The notes beneath the pieces were generated by a model. The model worked only from the letters and a program-made list of their open reading frames with translations. It did not search any database and was not told where the DNA came from. From positions 372,001 to 436,000 of the forward strand of contig NZ_PDJI01000004.1 of the NCBI RefSeq assembly GCF_002563695.1: 64,000 bases of DNA, read 5' to 3'. The stretch comes from Georgenia soli. Lineage in GTDB: Bacteria > Actinomycetota > Actinomycetes > Actinomycetales > Actinomycetaceae. The translations under genes were made by a program, and so were the position numbers. Shown here one piece after another: positions 16,766 to 27,283 of the stretch; within the stretch, counting starts at the first letter, position 1; each line of letters opens with the position of its first letter.

Positions 16766-19700
16766 GGGTCGCCTCCATGATCGTGGCCCACACGTCGGGC
16801 GAGGCCGGGTCGAGGCCGTCCTCGGCCGCCCGGACGAGGGCGGCGGAGACGGCGGCGTACTGACGCGGGAGCACCTTGGTGATCCGCGCGGGGAGGTCGT
16901 CGAGATTCTCGAGCAGCTGCTCGGCCACGGTGGAGCCGGTCAGCTCGGCGTGGCGGTGCAGCAGGTCCGCGACGATCGAGACGTCCTCGGGGTCGAGCGG
17001 GGAGAGGATGAGGTCGCCGTCGGCGAGCGCCGGTGCGTTGACCTTGGCGGTGTCCAGGTCGAGGACGTAGGCGGTGCCGCCGGACATGCCGGCACCGAGG
17101 TTGCGCCCGGTGCCGCCGAGGACGAGCAGGGTCCCGCCGGTCATGTACTCCGCGGCGTGGTCCCCCACCCCCTCGACGACGAGCGTGGCGCCGGAGTTGC
17201 GCACGGCGAACCGTTCGCCCGCGCGGCCGCGCAGGAAGATCTCGCCGGACGTGGCGCCGTAGCCGACGACGTTCCCGGCGATGACGTTGTCCTCCGCGGC
17301 GAACACGCTGCGCGGGTCCGGACGGACGACGATGCGGCCGCCGGAGAGGGACTTGCCGACGTAGTCGTTGGCGTCCCCGACCAGACGCAGGGTGATCCCG
17401 CGGGGCAGGACCGCCCCGAAGGACTGCCCCGCAGAACCTGTCAGCGTGACGTCGATCGTGCCGTCGGGCAGGCCGTCGCCGCCGTGGCGGCGGGTGACCT
17501 CGTGGCCGAGCATGGTGCCGACCGTGCGGTTGACGTTGCGGACCCCCAGGTCGATCCGCACCGGCTCGCCGCGCTCGAGGGCCGGCGCGCTCCGGGCGAT
17601 GAGCTCGTTGTCCAGGGCCCGCTCGAGGCCGTGCTCCTGGCCGCGGACCTGCCGCAGGGCGGAGCCCTCCCTCGGCTCGACCTTGACCAGGAGCGGGGAG
17701 AGGTCGAGCCCGGAGGCCTTCCAGTGGTCGACGGCGTCACGGGCGTCGAGCAGGTCGACCTGCCCGATCGCCTCCTCCAGCGAGCGGAGGCCGAGGGAGG
17801 CGAGGTACTCGCGCACCTCCTGGGCCACGAACTCGAAGAACGTGACCACGTGCTCGGCCCTGCCGGTGAAGCGCTCGCGCAGCTCGGGGTTCTGCGTGGC
17901 CACGCCCACGGGGCAGGTGTCGAGGTGGCAGACCCGCATCATGATGCAGCCCTCCACCACGAGCGGCGCGGTGGAGAACCCGAACTCCTCGGCGCCCAGG
18001 AGCGCGGCCACCACGACGTCGCGGCCGGTCTTGAGCTGCCCGTCGGTCTGCACGACGATCCGGTCGCGCAGGTCGTTGAGGACGAGGGTCTGCTGGGTCT
18101 CCGCCAGGCCGATCTCCCACGGGCCGCCCGCGTGCTTGAGCGAGGTCAGCGGGGAGGCGCCGGTCCCGCCGTCGTGCCCGGAGACGAGGACGACGTCGGC
18201 GTGCGCCTTGGCCACGCCGGCCGCCACGGTGCCCACGCCGATCTCGGAGACGAGCTTGACGTGGATGCGGGCGGACGGGTTGGCGTTCTTGAGGTCGTGG
18301 ATGAGCTGGGCGAGGTCCTCGATCGAGTAGATGTCGTGGTGCGGCGGCGGGGAGATCAGTCCCACCCCGGGCGTGGAGTGCCGGGTCTTGGCCACCCAGG
18401 GGTAGACCTTGTGCGCGGGCAGCTGGCCGCCCTCGCCGGGCTTGGCCCCCTGGGCCACCTTGATCTGGATGTCGTCGGCGTTGGTGAGGTAGTCGGCCGT
18501 GACGCCGAACCGGCCCGACGCGACCTGCTTGATCGCCGAGCGGCGGCGCGGGTCGTGCAGCCGGTCGGTGTCCTCGCCGCCCTCGCCGGTGTTGGACTTC
18601 GCGCCCAGCATGTTCATGGCGATCGCGAGGGTCTCGTGGGCCTCGGCGGAGATGGAGCCGTAGCTCATCGCGCCCGTGGAGAAGCGCCGGACGATCTCGC
18701 TGACCGGCTCCACCTCCTCGACGGGGATCGGCTCGCGCACGCCGGTGCGCAGCTTCATGAGCCCGCGCAGGGTCATCAGCCGGCGGGACTGCTCGTCCAC
18801 CCCGTGGGCGTACTTGCGGAAGATGTCGTAGCGGCGGCTGCGCGTGGAGTGCTGGAGCCGGAAGATCGTCTCCGGGTCGAACAGGTGCGGCTCGCCCTCG
18901 CGGCGCCACTGGTACTCCCCGCCCATGCGCAGGGTGCGGTGCGCCGGGGAGATGCCCGACGGCGGGTAGGCGGTCGCGTGGCGGGCGGCCACCTCCGCCG
19001 CGATGACGTCGAGGCCGACGCCGCCCAGCGGCGTGGGCGTACCCGTGAAGTACTCCTCCACCAGGTCCTCGGACAGGCCGATCGCCTCGAACACCTGGGC
19101 GCCGCGGTAGGACATCACCGTGGAGATGCCCATCTTGGACATCACCTTCAGCACGCCCTTGCCGAGCGCCTTGATGACGTTCTTCACGGCCTGCTCCGGC
19201 GTCACGCCCTCGAGGACGCCGTCGCGCACGAGGTGCTCGACCGACTCCATCGCGAGGTAGGGGTTGACGCACGCGGCGCCGTACCCGACGAGCAGGGCCA
19301 CGTGGTGGACCTCGCGCACGTCCCCCGCCTCGACGATCAGGGAGATCTTCGTGCGGGTCTGCCGGCGCAGGGTGTGGTGGTGGACGGCGGAGGTGAGAAG
19401 CAGCGACGGGATCGGGGCGAGCTCCGCCGTCGACTCGCGGTCCGAGAGCACGATGAAGCTCACGCCGGCGTCGATCGCGTTGTCGACCTCGTCGAAGATC
19501 TCCTCCAGCCGTGCCTTGAGGGCCGCTCCCCCGCCGGAGACGCGGTACAGACCCTCGATGACGACGGCGGAGAAGCCCTTGCCCTGCCGCGGCGTGCGGC
19601 CGATCTTCTTGATCTTGGCGAGCTGGTCGTTGTCGATCGTCGGGAACGGCACCACCACCTTGCGGGCGTGGCTGGGCGAGTCGACGAGCATGTTGGGCTC

Positions 19701-21335
19701 CGGGCCGATCGCGCCGGCCAGCGAGGTGACGAGCTCCTCCCGGATGGAGTCCAGCGGCGGGTTCGTCACCTGGGCGAAGAGCTGGGTGAAGTAGTCGAAC
19801 AGCAGCCGCGGGCGGGCGGAGAGCACGGCCAGCGGGGTGTCCGTGCCCATCGAGCCGATCGCCTCGGCGCCGTTCGCGGCCATCGGCGAGAGCAGGAGGC
19901 GCAGCTCCTCCTCCGTGTACCCGAAGGTCTGCTGACGGCGCACCACCGAGAGGCGGGAGTGGTCGACGTGGTCGCGGTCGGGCAGGTCCTCGAGGTGGAT
20001 GAGGCCCTCGTCCAGCCACTCCTGGTAGGGGTGCGCCTCGGCGAGGCTGCGCTTGACCTCCTCGTCCTCGACGATGCGGCCGGTCCCCGTGTCGACGAGG
20101 AACATGCGGCCGGGCTCGAGGCGGCCCTTGCGCACGATCCGCTCGGGGTCGAGGTCGAGCACGCCGGACTCCGAAGCGAGGACGACGAGACCGTCGTCGG
20201 TGACCCAGAAGCGGCCCGGCCGCAGGCCGTTGCGGTCCAGGACCGCGCCGATCACGCGGCCGTCCGTGAAGGTCAGGGCGGCCGGCCCGTCCCAGGGCTC
20301 CATGATCGTCGAGGCGTACTCGTAGAACGCGCGCAGGTCCGGATCCATCGAGGTGTGGTTCTCCCACGCCTCGGGGACCATCATCAGCATCGCGTGCGGC
20401 AGCGACCGGCCCGCGAGGTGGAGCAGCTCGAGCACCTCGTCGAACGTCGCCGAGTCCGACCCGCCCGGCGTGCACACGGGCAGGAGGTCCTCGAGGTCGC
20501 CGAGCACCTCGGAGGCGAGCATCCCCTGGCGGGCCGACATCCAGTTGCGGTTGCCGCGCACCGTGTTGATCTCGCCGTTGTGGGCGACGAGGCGGAACGG
20601 CTGGGCGAGCGGCCAGGACGGGAAGGTGTTGGTGGAGAAGCGGGAGTGGACCAGCGCGATCTCTGAGGTGAACCGCGGGTCGGACAGGTCGGGGAAGAAC
20701 GGGCGCAGCTGCGTCGTCGTGAGCATGCCCTTGTAGACGAGGGTGCGGGCCGACAGCGAAGCCAGGTAGATCCCGGTCTCGTGCTCCGCGCGCTTGCGCA
20801 GCCGGAAGGTCATCCGGTCCAGGGCGATCCCCTCGGCCGCGCCGTCGGCCGCCGCCACGAAGAGCTGGCGGAACGTCGGCATGGAGTCCAGGGCGCTGGG
20901 GCCGATCATGGACGGGTCGGTCGGCACGTCACGCCAGCCGAGGACCGTCAGGCTCTCCTCGGCCGCGAGGGCCTCGATCCGCTCGACCGCACCGGTGCGG
21001 GCGGCGTCGTCCTCGTCCGGGCCGGGCAGGAAGACCAGTCCGACGGCGTAGCGGCCGGCGGGCGGCAGCGCGAAGTCGACGACCTCGCGCAGGAAGGCGT
21101 CCGGGACCTGGGTGAGCAGGCCCGCGCCGTCGCCGGTGTTCTCCTCGGCGCCGACGGCGCCGCGGTGGTCCAGGTTGAGCAGGGCCGTCAGACCGGCGTC
21201 CACGATGTCGCGGCCCGGCGTGCCGCGCAGCGTCGCGACGAACGCGACCCCGCAGGCGTCGTGCTCCCGGTCGGGCGAGTACAGACCCGTGCGCGGGCGC
21301 ACGGGGAAAGGCCCAGAGACCTGAGGTGACTCCAT
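16758..21335 (-). CDS. gltB: Glutamate synthase (NADPH) large subunit
   Basis: A 1525-residue enzyme that takes ammonia from glutamine and makes glutamate from 2-oxoglutarate. Known family members are cut to expose an N-terminal cysteine nucleophile; here it is C28 in [12 protein letters not shown], after a 27-residue propeptide. The FMN/synthase domain has GEGGEDTDR and [20 protein letters not shown]. The 3Fe-4S cluster cysteines are [15 protein letters not shown]. The C-terminal GXGXG beta-helix reads [15 protein letters not shown] chose the ATG at 21333-21335 (MESPQVSG); an in-frame ATG at 21365 is also possible, and the reading frame opens at 21449. Forms an operon with gltD. Confidence 0.95.
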
Positions 21336-21429
21336 CCGCGTGCTGTCCTCACTGCGGAGGCCCATGGAGGACGGCTCCGCATCGTCATGGTGCTGATGTG
21401 GTGGGTCGTCGTCGTCCCGTGGAGGGCAG

Positions 21430-21435
21430 ATATTA
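21430..21435 (-). promoter_or_regulatory. Candidate gltBD -10 box
   Basis: TAATAT on the minus strand, the most consensus-like -10 hexamer seen here. A weak TTAGCT lies 16 bp upstream as a possible -35. It would give a ~90-nt leader before gltB. Confidence 0.45.
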
Positions 21436-21465
21436 CTCGCCGATGACACTCAGCTAACGCAATGT

Positions 21466-21482
21466 GTCCACATTCTTGACAC
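21466..21482. promoter_or_regulatory. Inverted-repeat 17-mer upstream of gltB promoter
   Basis: TGTCCACATTCTTGACA: TGTC/GACA ends around a partly symmetric centre, just upstream of the proposed gltB core promoter. Could be an operator for nitrogen or other control; no known family consensus is matched. Confidence 0.25.
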
Positions 21483-21671
21483 TCGGCCACGAAAGCCACC
21501 GGCTGGGAACCCCAGCGAACGGCCACAGGCCGTTCTGTGTCAAGACCCCCGCGTGCCTGACAACGCGCGATCGACGGCGCGCGGGAGCACCACGAAGCGC
21601 CCCCGACGATGCACCCGACGGGCCCTGCGCCGCGCGTCGCCGGTCGCCAGTCGCCAGTCGCAAGCAGCTCT

Positions 21672-21713
21672 CTGTGCCGAGCAAGAGCGTTGAGATCGGC
21701 TTGCTCGGCACAG
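21672..21713 (-). terminator. Stem-loop downstream of lgt
   Basis: A perfect 14-bp stem (21672-21685 with 21700-21713) and a 14-nt loop, 43 nt past the lgt stop codon on the minus strand. Likely the lgt terminator. No T run follows. Confidence 0.5.
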
Positions 21714-21756
21714 GACCACTTGCTCGCCGGCGGCCGCGGTCCCGAGCAGCAGCAGG

Positions 21757-22836
21757 TCAGGACGTGCGGTCGGCGCCCTCTGCCGTCGCCGTGGTGGGAC
21801 CGGGTGCGCCTGTCTCGCCCGACCGGTGCTCGGCGTCGGACGCGCCCGTTTCCGTAGTCGTGCTGGGCACGGCGGTCTTGGGAGTCGTGCCGGGCGCTGC
21901 GGCGCCGGTCGCACCTGTCGCGGCGGCCGTACTCGCCGGAGTCTGCCCGGCGGTCGACGGGTCCTCGGGTGCCGGCTCACGTCCGGGCAGCCAGATGTTC
22001 TCCGGCACGCCGCGCGTGCGCCGGCCGACCACCACGAACGCCACGAGCGCGACGAGGAAGATGAGGATGGAGGTCCACACGTTCAGCCGCAGCCCGAGCA
22101 CGGTCTCGGCCTCGTCGATGCGCAGGTACTCGATCCACACGCGGCCGGCGGTGTAGAGCATGACGTAGAGCCAGAACACGCGCCCGTGCCGGAGCCGGAA
22201 CCTGCGCTCTGCCCAGATCAGCACGGCGGCGGCGGCGAGGTTCCAGAGCATCTCGTACAGGAAGGTGGGGTGGAACAGCGTGCCCGCGGCGTACCCGGGG
22301 ACGCGGTGGGCGTCGTCGATCTGCAGGCCCCACGGCAGCGTGGTGGGAGCGCCGTAGAGCTCCTGGTTGAAGTAGTTCCCCAGACGGCCGATCGCCTGGG
22401 CGACCAGCAGGCCCGGGGCGAGGGCGTCGGCGAACGGCGCCATCCGCAGGCCTCGGCGCCGCAGCCCGATCCAGGCACCGACGGCCCCGAGCGCCACCGC
22501 ACCCCAGATGCCCAGGCCGCCCTGCCAGATGTACAGCGCGCGGACGGGGTCGCCGTCGGGTCCGAAGTAGGCGTCGGGCGAGGAGAAGACGTGGTACAGG
22601 CGGGCGCCGACGATGCCGAACGGCACCATCCAGAAGGCGACGTCCAGCGCGGCGTCCTTCGGCCCGCCCTTGGCGGTGTAGCGACGGTCCAGGATCCACC
22701 AGGCAGCCACGATGCCGAGGAGGATCGCGATAGCGTAGGCGCGCACCGGGAAGGGCCCGAGCTGCCACTCACCCTGCGGCGGGCTGGGGATGCCCGTCGG
22801 GAGAACGGTCAGGGACGCGAGGACGCTGGCGGGCAC
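21757..22836 (-). CDS. lgt: Prolipoprotein diacylglyceryl transferase
   Basis: A 359-residue membrane enzyme that adds diacylglycerol from phosphatidylglycerol to the lipobox cysteine of prolipoproteins such as LivK and FbpA in this window. About seven membrane segments are visible. The signature GRLGNYFNQELYG is at residues 150-162, and the YHVFSSPDAYF and HPTFLYEMLWN segments are typical. The last ~75 residues are a Pro/Thr/Ala-rich, low-complexity cytoplasmic tail, common in actinobacterial Lgt and not needed for the fold. The GTG at 22834-22836 has a TAGGCT box 6 nt upstream that overlaps the stop codon of the preceding gene, so lgt may be expressed alone as well as with its neighbour. 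Confidence 0.95.
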   Translation of the reverse strand: MPASVLASLTVLPTGIPSPPQGEWQLGPFPVRAYAIAILLGIVAAWWILDRRYTAKGGPKDAALDVAFWMVPFGIVGARLYHVFSSPDAYFGPDGDPVRALYIWQGGLGIWGAVALGAVGAWIGLRRRGLRMAPFADALAPGLLVAQAIGRLGNYFNQELYGAPTTLPWGLQIDDAHRVPGYAAGTLFHPTFLYEMLWNLAAAAVLIWAERRFRLRHGRVFWLYVMLYTAGRVWIEYLRIDEAETVLGLRLNVWTSILIFLVALVAFVVVGRRTRGVPENIWLPGREPAPEDPSTAGQTPASTAAATGATGAAAPGTTPKTAVPSTTTETGASDAEHRSGETGAPGPTTATAEGADRTS

Positions 22837-22842
22837 GCCGCC

Positions 22843-22848
22843 AGCCTA
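22843..22848 (-). promoter_or_regulatory. -10 box of leaderless lgt promoter
   Basis: TAGGCT on the minus strand, 6 nt before the lgt GTG. Its first three bases are the stop codon of the upstream dienelactone-hydrolase-like gene. Confidence 0.4.
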
Positions 22849-23469
22849 CGGGACCGGGTCGGCCGCCAGATCCGCGCCGCCCGGCGCCCCGCCGGCCCGG
22901 TCGAGGAGCGCGAGAACCCGCTCGGTGAAGAGCTTCGCCGCGGCGGGGTCGTGGTCCGGGGCGCTCGGGTCGGTGAACAGGTGGCCGTCCCCCGGGTAGA
23001 CGAAGAGCTCGGCGTCCTCGGTGGAGGCGACGAGTGCCCGCGCGGCGTCGATGTCGCCCTCGCCGGCGAAGTACGGGTCGGCGTCCATCCCGTGGATCTG
23101 GACGGGGACGCCGCCGGGCCAGGCGTCCGCGAAGGCGTCGGGCGGGAGGCACGAGTGCGCGAGGACGGCGGCGACGGCACCGTCCCGCGTCTGGGCGAGC
23201 TGCTGGGCGGGCACCACGCCGAGGGAGAAGCCGACGTAGGCCACCTCGGTGGGCAGGTCCGCGGCCGCGGCGCGACCACGGGCGACGATCTCCTCCATCC
23301 CCAACGTCCCGGCGCCGAACTCGACGCCCTCGTCGAGGGACTCGAAGACCCGGCCGTCGTACAGGTCGGGCAGGTGCACGGTGTGCCCGGCGTCCTCGAG
23401 GGTCCGTGCGAAGGCCCGGACACCGTCGGTCAGGCCGAGCGCGTGGTGAAAGACAACGACGTCCGTCAT
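22846..23469 (-). CDS. Dienelactone hydrolase family protein
   Basis: A 207-residue alpha/beta hydrolase. It begins MTDVVVFHHALGLTDGV and has the nucleophile elbow GFSLG with S82, where classic dienelactone hydrolase uses cysteine. An acid is available in DADPYFAGEGD (about 129-139), and H163 lies in YPGDGHLF. The catalytic triad looks complete, so it is likely an active esterase or lactonase, but the substrate is unknown. The ATG at 23467-23469 has an AGGAGG-like site upstream. Nine bases separate its stop from the lgt start. Confidence 0.85.
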   Translation of the reverse strand: MTDVVVFHHALGLTDGVRAFARTLEDAGHTVHLPDLYDGRVFESLDEGVEFGAGTLGMEEIVARGRAAAADLPTEVAYVGFSLGVVPAQQLAQTRDGAVAAVLAHSCLPPDAFADAWPGGVPVQIHGMDADPYFAGEGDIDAARALVASTEDAELFVYPGDGHLFTDPSAPDHDPAAAKLFTERVLALLDRAGGAPGGADLAADPVP

Positions 23470-23569
23470 TTCTTGCTCCTCCTCCGGCCCGTCCGCCGTC
23501 GGGCGGGCTGCAGGGAGGCTAGCGCGGACGGCCGACGGCGGAAAGGGTCGGCCCCGGCAAGCGGAGAAC

Positions 23570-23600
23570 GGCGGTGCCGCCTTCCCCGCGTGGCACCGCC
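23570..23600 (-). terminator. Hairpin terminator after trpA
   Basis: 9-bp arms GGCGGTGCC (23570-23578) and GGCACCGCC (23592-23600), immediately after the trpA stop at 23602 on the minus strand. Confidence 0.65.
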
Positions 23601-23601
23601 C

Positions 23602-24432
23602 TCAGGCGCGGTGCGCCCCGGCCGCCAGCTGCTCGCCGAGCGTGCCGAGGTCTCGGAGCCCGGCCTCGACGTCGCCGTCCTCCCGGGCGAGAGTACGCAC
23701 GAACGCGGAGCCGACGATGACGCCGTCCGCGTACTCGGCGATCTCTGCGGCCTGCGCGCCGGTGGAGACCCCGAGACCGACGCAGACGCGCTCGGCGCCC
23801 GCGGCGCGCGTGCGCTCCACGAGTCCCCGGGCGTGGGAGTCGACGCTGGTCCGGGCGCCGGTCACGCCCATGGTCGACGCGGCGTAGACGAACCCGCGGC
23901 AGGCCGCGGACGTCATGCGGAGCCGGGCGTCGGTGGAGCTCGGGGCCACGAGGAACACCCGGTCCAGGCCGTGCGCGTCGGAGGCGGCGATCCACTCGGC
24001 GGCCTCGTCGGGGATGAGGTCGGGGGTGATCAGGCCGGCCCCGCCAGCGGCGGCGAGGTCGCGGGCGAAGCGGTCGACGCCGTAGCGGAACACCGGGTTC
24101 CAGTACGTCATCACGAGCACCGCGGCGCCGGTCTGGGCGACCTGCTCGACGGCGCGCAGCACGTCCGCCGTCCGCGTCCCCCGGTCCAGGGCCGTCTGGG
24201 TGGCGCGCTGGATGACCTCTCCGTCCATGCCCGGGTCGGAATAGGGGAAGCCCAGCTCGATGACCTCGGCGCCGGCGGAGACGAGGGTCTTCGCCGCGCG
24301 CACGGAGGTGTCGACGTCGGGGAAGCCCACCGGGAGGTAGCCGACGAGCGCCGCTCCCCCGCGCGCCTTGGCGGCGTCGATGGCGGCGGCTGTCCTCGAG
24401 ACGGTCGTGGGGCTGGCGGTCGTCTCGGTCAC
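23602..24432 (-). CDS. trpA: Tryptophan synthase alpha chain
   Basis: A 276-residue subunit that cleaves indole-3-glycerol phosphate to indole and glyceraldehyde-3-phosphate; the indole is channelled to TrpB. The catalytic acids E59 ([12 protein letters not shown]) and D70 (GMDGEVIQ) are present, and the phosphate-binding loop reads GLGVSTGAQ, then [10 protein letters not shown]. The GTG at 24430-24432 overlaps the trpB stop by 4 bp (GTGA). Last gene of trpCBA; a hairpin follows at once. Confidence 0.96.
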   Translation of the reverse strand: MTETTASPTTVSRTAAAIDAAKARGGAALVGYLPVGFPDVDTSVRAAKTLVSAGAEVIELGFPYSDPGMDGEVIQRATQTALDRGTRTADVLRAVEQVAQTGAAVLVMTYWNPVFRYGVDRFARDLAAAGGAGLITPDLIPDEAAEWIAASDAHGLDRVFLVAPSSTDARLRMTSAACRGFVYAASTMGVTGARTSVDSHARGLVERTRAAGAERVCVGLGVSTGAQAAEIAEYADGVIVGSAFVRTLAREDGDVEAGLRDLGTLGEQLAAGAHRA

Positions 24433-25769
24433 TTCTCGACGCTCCCGGTCGCGGTGTAGGGGGCGTCGTCCACGGCGCCCGTCTTGGCGGCGTCCTCGGG
24501 GCCGGCGGCCTCCGGGACGTCGTCGTGCTGGTCCTCGTCGAGGAGGTGGAACCAGGCGGCCGCCGTCTCCACGTCCTTGTCACCGCGCCCGGAGAGGTTG
24601 ACCAGGATCGTCGGTGCCGGCTGCCCGGCCGCCGCGGCCTCCTGCCCGATGCGGATGGCACCGGCGAGCGCGTGGGCGCTCTCGATGGCGGGGATGATGC
24701 CCTCGGTGCGGCACAGGAGCCGGAAGGCCTCCATGGCCTCCGCGTCCGTGACCGGCTGGTACTCGGCGCGGTGGATGCTGGCGAGCCACGAGTGCTCGGG
24801 CCCGACCCCGGGGTAGTCCAGGCCGGCGGAGATCGAGTGGGACTCCACCGTCTGGCCGTCCTCGTCCTGGAGGATGAAGGTCCGCGCGCCGTGCAGCACC
24901 CCCGGCTCGCCGCCGGTGATGGAGGAGGCGTGACGTCCGGTCTCGACCCCGTCGCCCGCCGCCTCGAGGCCCACCAGGCGCACGCCCTCGTCGTCGAGGA
25001 AGGCGTTGAAGATCCCGATGGCGTTGGAGCCGCCGCCCACGCAGGCGCAGACGACGTCGGGCAGGGCGCCGGTGAGGTCGAGCACCTGCTGGCGCGCCTC
25101 CTCGCCGATGACCTTCTGCAGGTCGCGCACCATGGCCGGGAAGGGGTGCGGACCGGCGGCGGTGCCGAAGATGTAGTTGGTCGTGTCGACGTTCGTCACC
25201 CAGTCGCGGAACGCCTCGTTGATGGCGTCCTTGAGCGTGCGCGAGCCGGTGGTGACGGGGACGACCTCGGTGCCGAGGAGCCGCATGCGGGCGACGTTGA
25301 GGGCCTGCCGGCGCACGTCCTCCTCGCCCATGTACACGGTGCACTCGAGCCCGAGCAGGGCCGCGGCGGTGGCGGTGGCGACGCCGTGCTGCCCCGCGCC
25401 GGTCTCGGCGATGACCCGCTTCTTGCCGACCTTGCGGGTCAGCAGCGCCTGGCCGAGCACGTTGTTGATCTTGTGCGAGCCGGTGTGGTTGAGGTCCTCG
25501 CGCTTGAGGATGACGCGGGCCCCGCCGGCGTACTCGGCGAAGCGCGGCACCTCGGTGATGATGCTCGGCCGGCCGGTGTAGGTGCGGTTGAGGTGGTCCA
25601 TCTCGGCGAGGAAGCCGGGGTCGACCTTGAGCTCCTCCCACGCGGCGGTGAGGTCGTCGAGGGCGGCGACAAGCGCCTCGGCGACGAAGCGCCCGCCGAA
25701 CTCGCCGAAGTACGGCCCGGCGGCGTCGGCCAGGTGCTGCGGGTGCTCACGGCTGGGGGTCGCGGTCAC
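24429..25769 (-). CDS. trpB: Tryptophan synthase beta chain
   Basis: A 446-residue PLP enzyme condensing indole with serine to give tryptophan. The PLP lysine is K100 in [16 protein letters not shown]. The phosphate loop reads [12 protein letters not shown] and the C-terminal part has [11 protein letters not shown]. After the family core there is an extra acidic tail of about 35 residues ([13 protein letters not shown] onward). The GTG at 25767-25769 overlaps the trpC stop (25766-25768) in a GTGA arrangement; the frame is open further upstream only because it shadows trpC. Translation is coupled through trpC-trpB-trpA. Confidence 0.96.
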   Translation of the reverse strand: MTATPSREHPQHLADAAGPYFGEFGGRFVAEALVAALDDLTAAWEELKVDPGFLAEMDHLNRTYTGRPSIITEVPRFAEYAGGARVILKREDLNHTGSHKINNVLGQALLTRKVGKKRVIAETGAGQHGVATATAAALLGLECTVYMGEEDVRRQALNVARMRLLGTEVVPVTTGSRTLKDAINEAFRDWVTNVDTTNYIFGTAAGPHPFPAMVRDLQKVIGEEARQQVLDLTGALPDVVCACVGGGSNAIGIFNAFLDDEGVRLVGLEAAGDGVETGRHASSITGGEPGVLHGARTFILQDEDGQTVESHSISAGLDYPGVGPEHSWLASIHRAEYQPVTDAEAMEAFRLLCRTEGIIPAIESAHALAGAIRIGQEAAAAGQPAPTILVNLSGRGDKDVETAAAWFHLLDEDQHDDVPEAAGPEDAAKTGAVDDAPYTATGSVEK

Positions 25770-26581
25770 TTGCGCACCGCCCGCAGCGACGGGTGGGAGC
25801 CGGCGGCGACCATGTCGGCGACGGCGGAGCGCGGGTTGCCGCCGGTCACCAGGGCCTCGCCGACGAGCACCGCGTCGGCGCCCGAGCGGGCGTAGTCGAG
25901 CACGTCGTGCGGCCCGCGGACGCCGGACTCGGCCACGCGCACGAGGGACTCGGGCACGACGTCGACGACATTCGCGAACACCGAGCGGTCGACCTGCAGG
26001 TCGTGGAGGTTGCGGGCGTTGATGCCCACGACCCTCGCGCCGGCGTCCACCGCGCGCCGGGCCTCGTCCCGGTCGTGCGCCTCGACCAGCGCCGTCATGC
26101 CGAGCGAGTGCACCCGCTCGACCAGCGACGTCAGGACGGTCTGCTCGAGCGCGGCGACGATGAGGAGGACGAGGTCGGCGCCCGCGGCGCGCGCCTCCCA
26201 CACCTGGTACGGCGTGACGACGAAGTCCTTGCGCAGCACCGGGATGTCGACGGCGGCACGCACCGCCTCGAGGTCCTCCAGCGAGCCCCCGAAGCGGCGG
26301 CGCTCGGTCAGGACCGAGACGACGGCGGCGCCGCCCGCCTCGTACTCGGCGGCCAGGCCCGCCGGGTCGGCGATGGTGGCCAGGGCGCCCTTGGACGGGC
26401 TGGACCGCTTGACCTCGGAGATGATGGTCACCGCGCCGTCCCCGCCGCGCAGGGCGGCGACGGCGTCCTTGGCGCTGGGCCGGCGCTGCGCCAGCTCCTT
26501 GAGGACGTCCAGCGGTCGCTGTGCCTCCCGCTCGGCCAGGTCCTCGCGAACCCCGGCGACGATGTCTTCGAGCACGGTCAC
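25766..26581 (-). CDS. trpC: Indole-3-glycerol phosphate synthase
   Basis: A 271-residue (beta/alpha)8 enzyme closing the indole ring from CdRP. Readable motifs: [13 protein letters not shown] with the substrate-binding lysine, [20 protein letters not shown] with the catalytic lysine, [26 protein letters not shown] and [12 protein letters not shown]. The GTG start (26579-26581) is preceded by GGAGGG. First gene of the trpCBA unit: a hairpin separates it from the DUF4190-like gene, and a TACGAT hexamer at 26614-26619 could be its own -10 box. Confidence 0.95.
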   Translation of the reverse strand: MTVLEDIVAGVREDLAEREAQRPLDVLKELAQRRPSAKDAVAALRGGDGAVTIISEVKRSSPSKGALATIADPAGLAAEYEAGGAAVVSVLTERRRFGGSLEDLEAVRAAVDIPVLRKDFVVTPYQVWEARAAGADLVLLIVAALEQTVLTSLVERVHSLGMTALVEAHDRDEARRAVDAGARVVGINARNLHDLQVDRSVFANVVDVVPESLVRVAESGVRGPHDVLDYARSGADAVLVGEALVTGGNPRSAVADMVAAGSHPSLRAVRK

Positions 26582-26613
26582 GGCGCACTTCCCTCCAGGT
26601 CGAAACTGCCCCC

Positions 26614-26619
26614 ATCGTA
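26614..26619 (-). promoter_or_regulatory. Candidate trpCBA -10 box
   Basis: TACGAT on the minus strand, about 33 nt upstream of the trpC GTG, with the Shine-Dalgarno GGAGGG in between and a terminator-like hairpin just upstream. No clear -35. Confidence 0.3.
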
Positions 26620-26635
26620 GGACGAGGGACAGACA

Positions 26636-26672
26636 TGCCCGGTGCGCCGTCCGAGGACTGGCGCACCGGGCA
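26636..26672 (-). terminator. Hairpin between the DUF4190-like gene and trpC
   Basis: 13-bp perfect arms (26636-26648 and 26660-26672) with an 11-nt loop, 47 nt beyond the stop of the upstream gene and 54 nt before trpC. It may end the hisI-trpE transcript or act as an attenuator before trpCBA. Confidence 0.6.
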
Positions 26673-26719
26673 CGGTGCTGCTGGGCCGGTCCGCAGCGCG
26701 GACCGCCGTGGGACCGGGG

Positions 26720-27211
26720 TCAGACGCCTGCCCCGAGGTCCGAGAACATGAAGGCGGCGCTGGCGATCCACATGACGACGCCGATCACGATCGCCACGAT
26801 CCCGAGCACGAAGCCGGCCCTGGCGGCGCCGCCGTTGGTGGCCAGGCCCTGCTGAACGGCGTTCTTCGCCTTCGTCCCGACGACGGCGGCCGCGATCCCG
26901 AGCCCGATCGAGAGGATCGGGACGAGGAAACCGACGACGCCGACGATGCCGAGCACGAGCGCGGTCGTGCCGAGGCTGTTCTTCTCGGTGGTGGGCGAGG
27001 CGAACGGGTTCTGCCCGTAGCCGTACTGCTCGCCGTAGCCCGGTCCGTACTGCTGGGGAGCCGGAGGCTGGCCGTACTGGGGGACCTGCTGCCCGTACTG
27101 CGGTGCGGCGGGTGCGTGCTGCCCGTACTGCTGCTGCCCGTACTGCTCAGCGTGGCCGCCGTGGGGCGGGAGGTTCTGGCCGTAGCGGGGCTGCGGGTCG
27201 TCGGCGCTCAT
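26720..27211 (-). CDS. Proline/glutamine/tyrosine-rich DUF4190-type membrane protein
   Basis: A 163-residue protein of unknown function. Residues 1-70 are a low-complexity cytoplasmic region with repeated QYGQ units ([23 protein letters not shown]). Residues ~80-160 hold two long hydrophobic stretches ([22 protein letters not shown] and [20 protein letters not shown]) separated by a polar loop with [18 protein letters not shown], the layout of DUF4190. The ATG at 27209-27211 follows GGAGGACGC. It lies between the HGxxPAAW gene and trpC in the trp locus, where actinobacteria often carry small membrane proteins; a link to tryptophan is only positional. Confidence 0.75.
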   Translation of the reverse strand: MSADDPQPRYGQNLPPHGGHAEQYGQQQYGQHAPAAPQYGQQVPQYGQPPAPQQYGPGYGEQYGYGQNPFASPTTEKNSLGTTALVLGIVGVVGFLVPILSIGLGIAAAVVGTKAKNAVQQGLATNGGAARAGFVLGIVAIVIGVVMWIASAAFMFSDLGAGV

Positions 27212-27283
27212 GCGTCCTCCACCGGGTGCGCGCCTCGGCCGCCCCGGGTCAGTAGTTCGGTCAGGTCGTGGCGGCGAGGCGCC

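Larger units (their letters stand above)
21336..21756. other. Gene-poor stretch between gltB and lgt
   Basis: About 420 bp with no convincing gene; small open frames on the plus strand lack ribosome-binding sites and family likeness. Contents: the gltB 5' leader and a candidate promoter (21430-21435), an inverted 17-mer (21466-21482), a short repeat of GTCGCCA units near 21640-21660, and a 14-bp stem-loop (21672-21713). The DNA around 21440-21540 is visibly richer in A and T than the genes. Confidence 0.6.

Noticed and set aside
21464..22156. A 230-codon plus-strand frame in and beyond the gltB-lgt gap
   Set aside because: No ribosome-binding site, no family likeness, and its second half is antisense to lgt.
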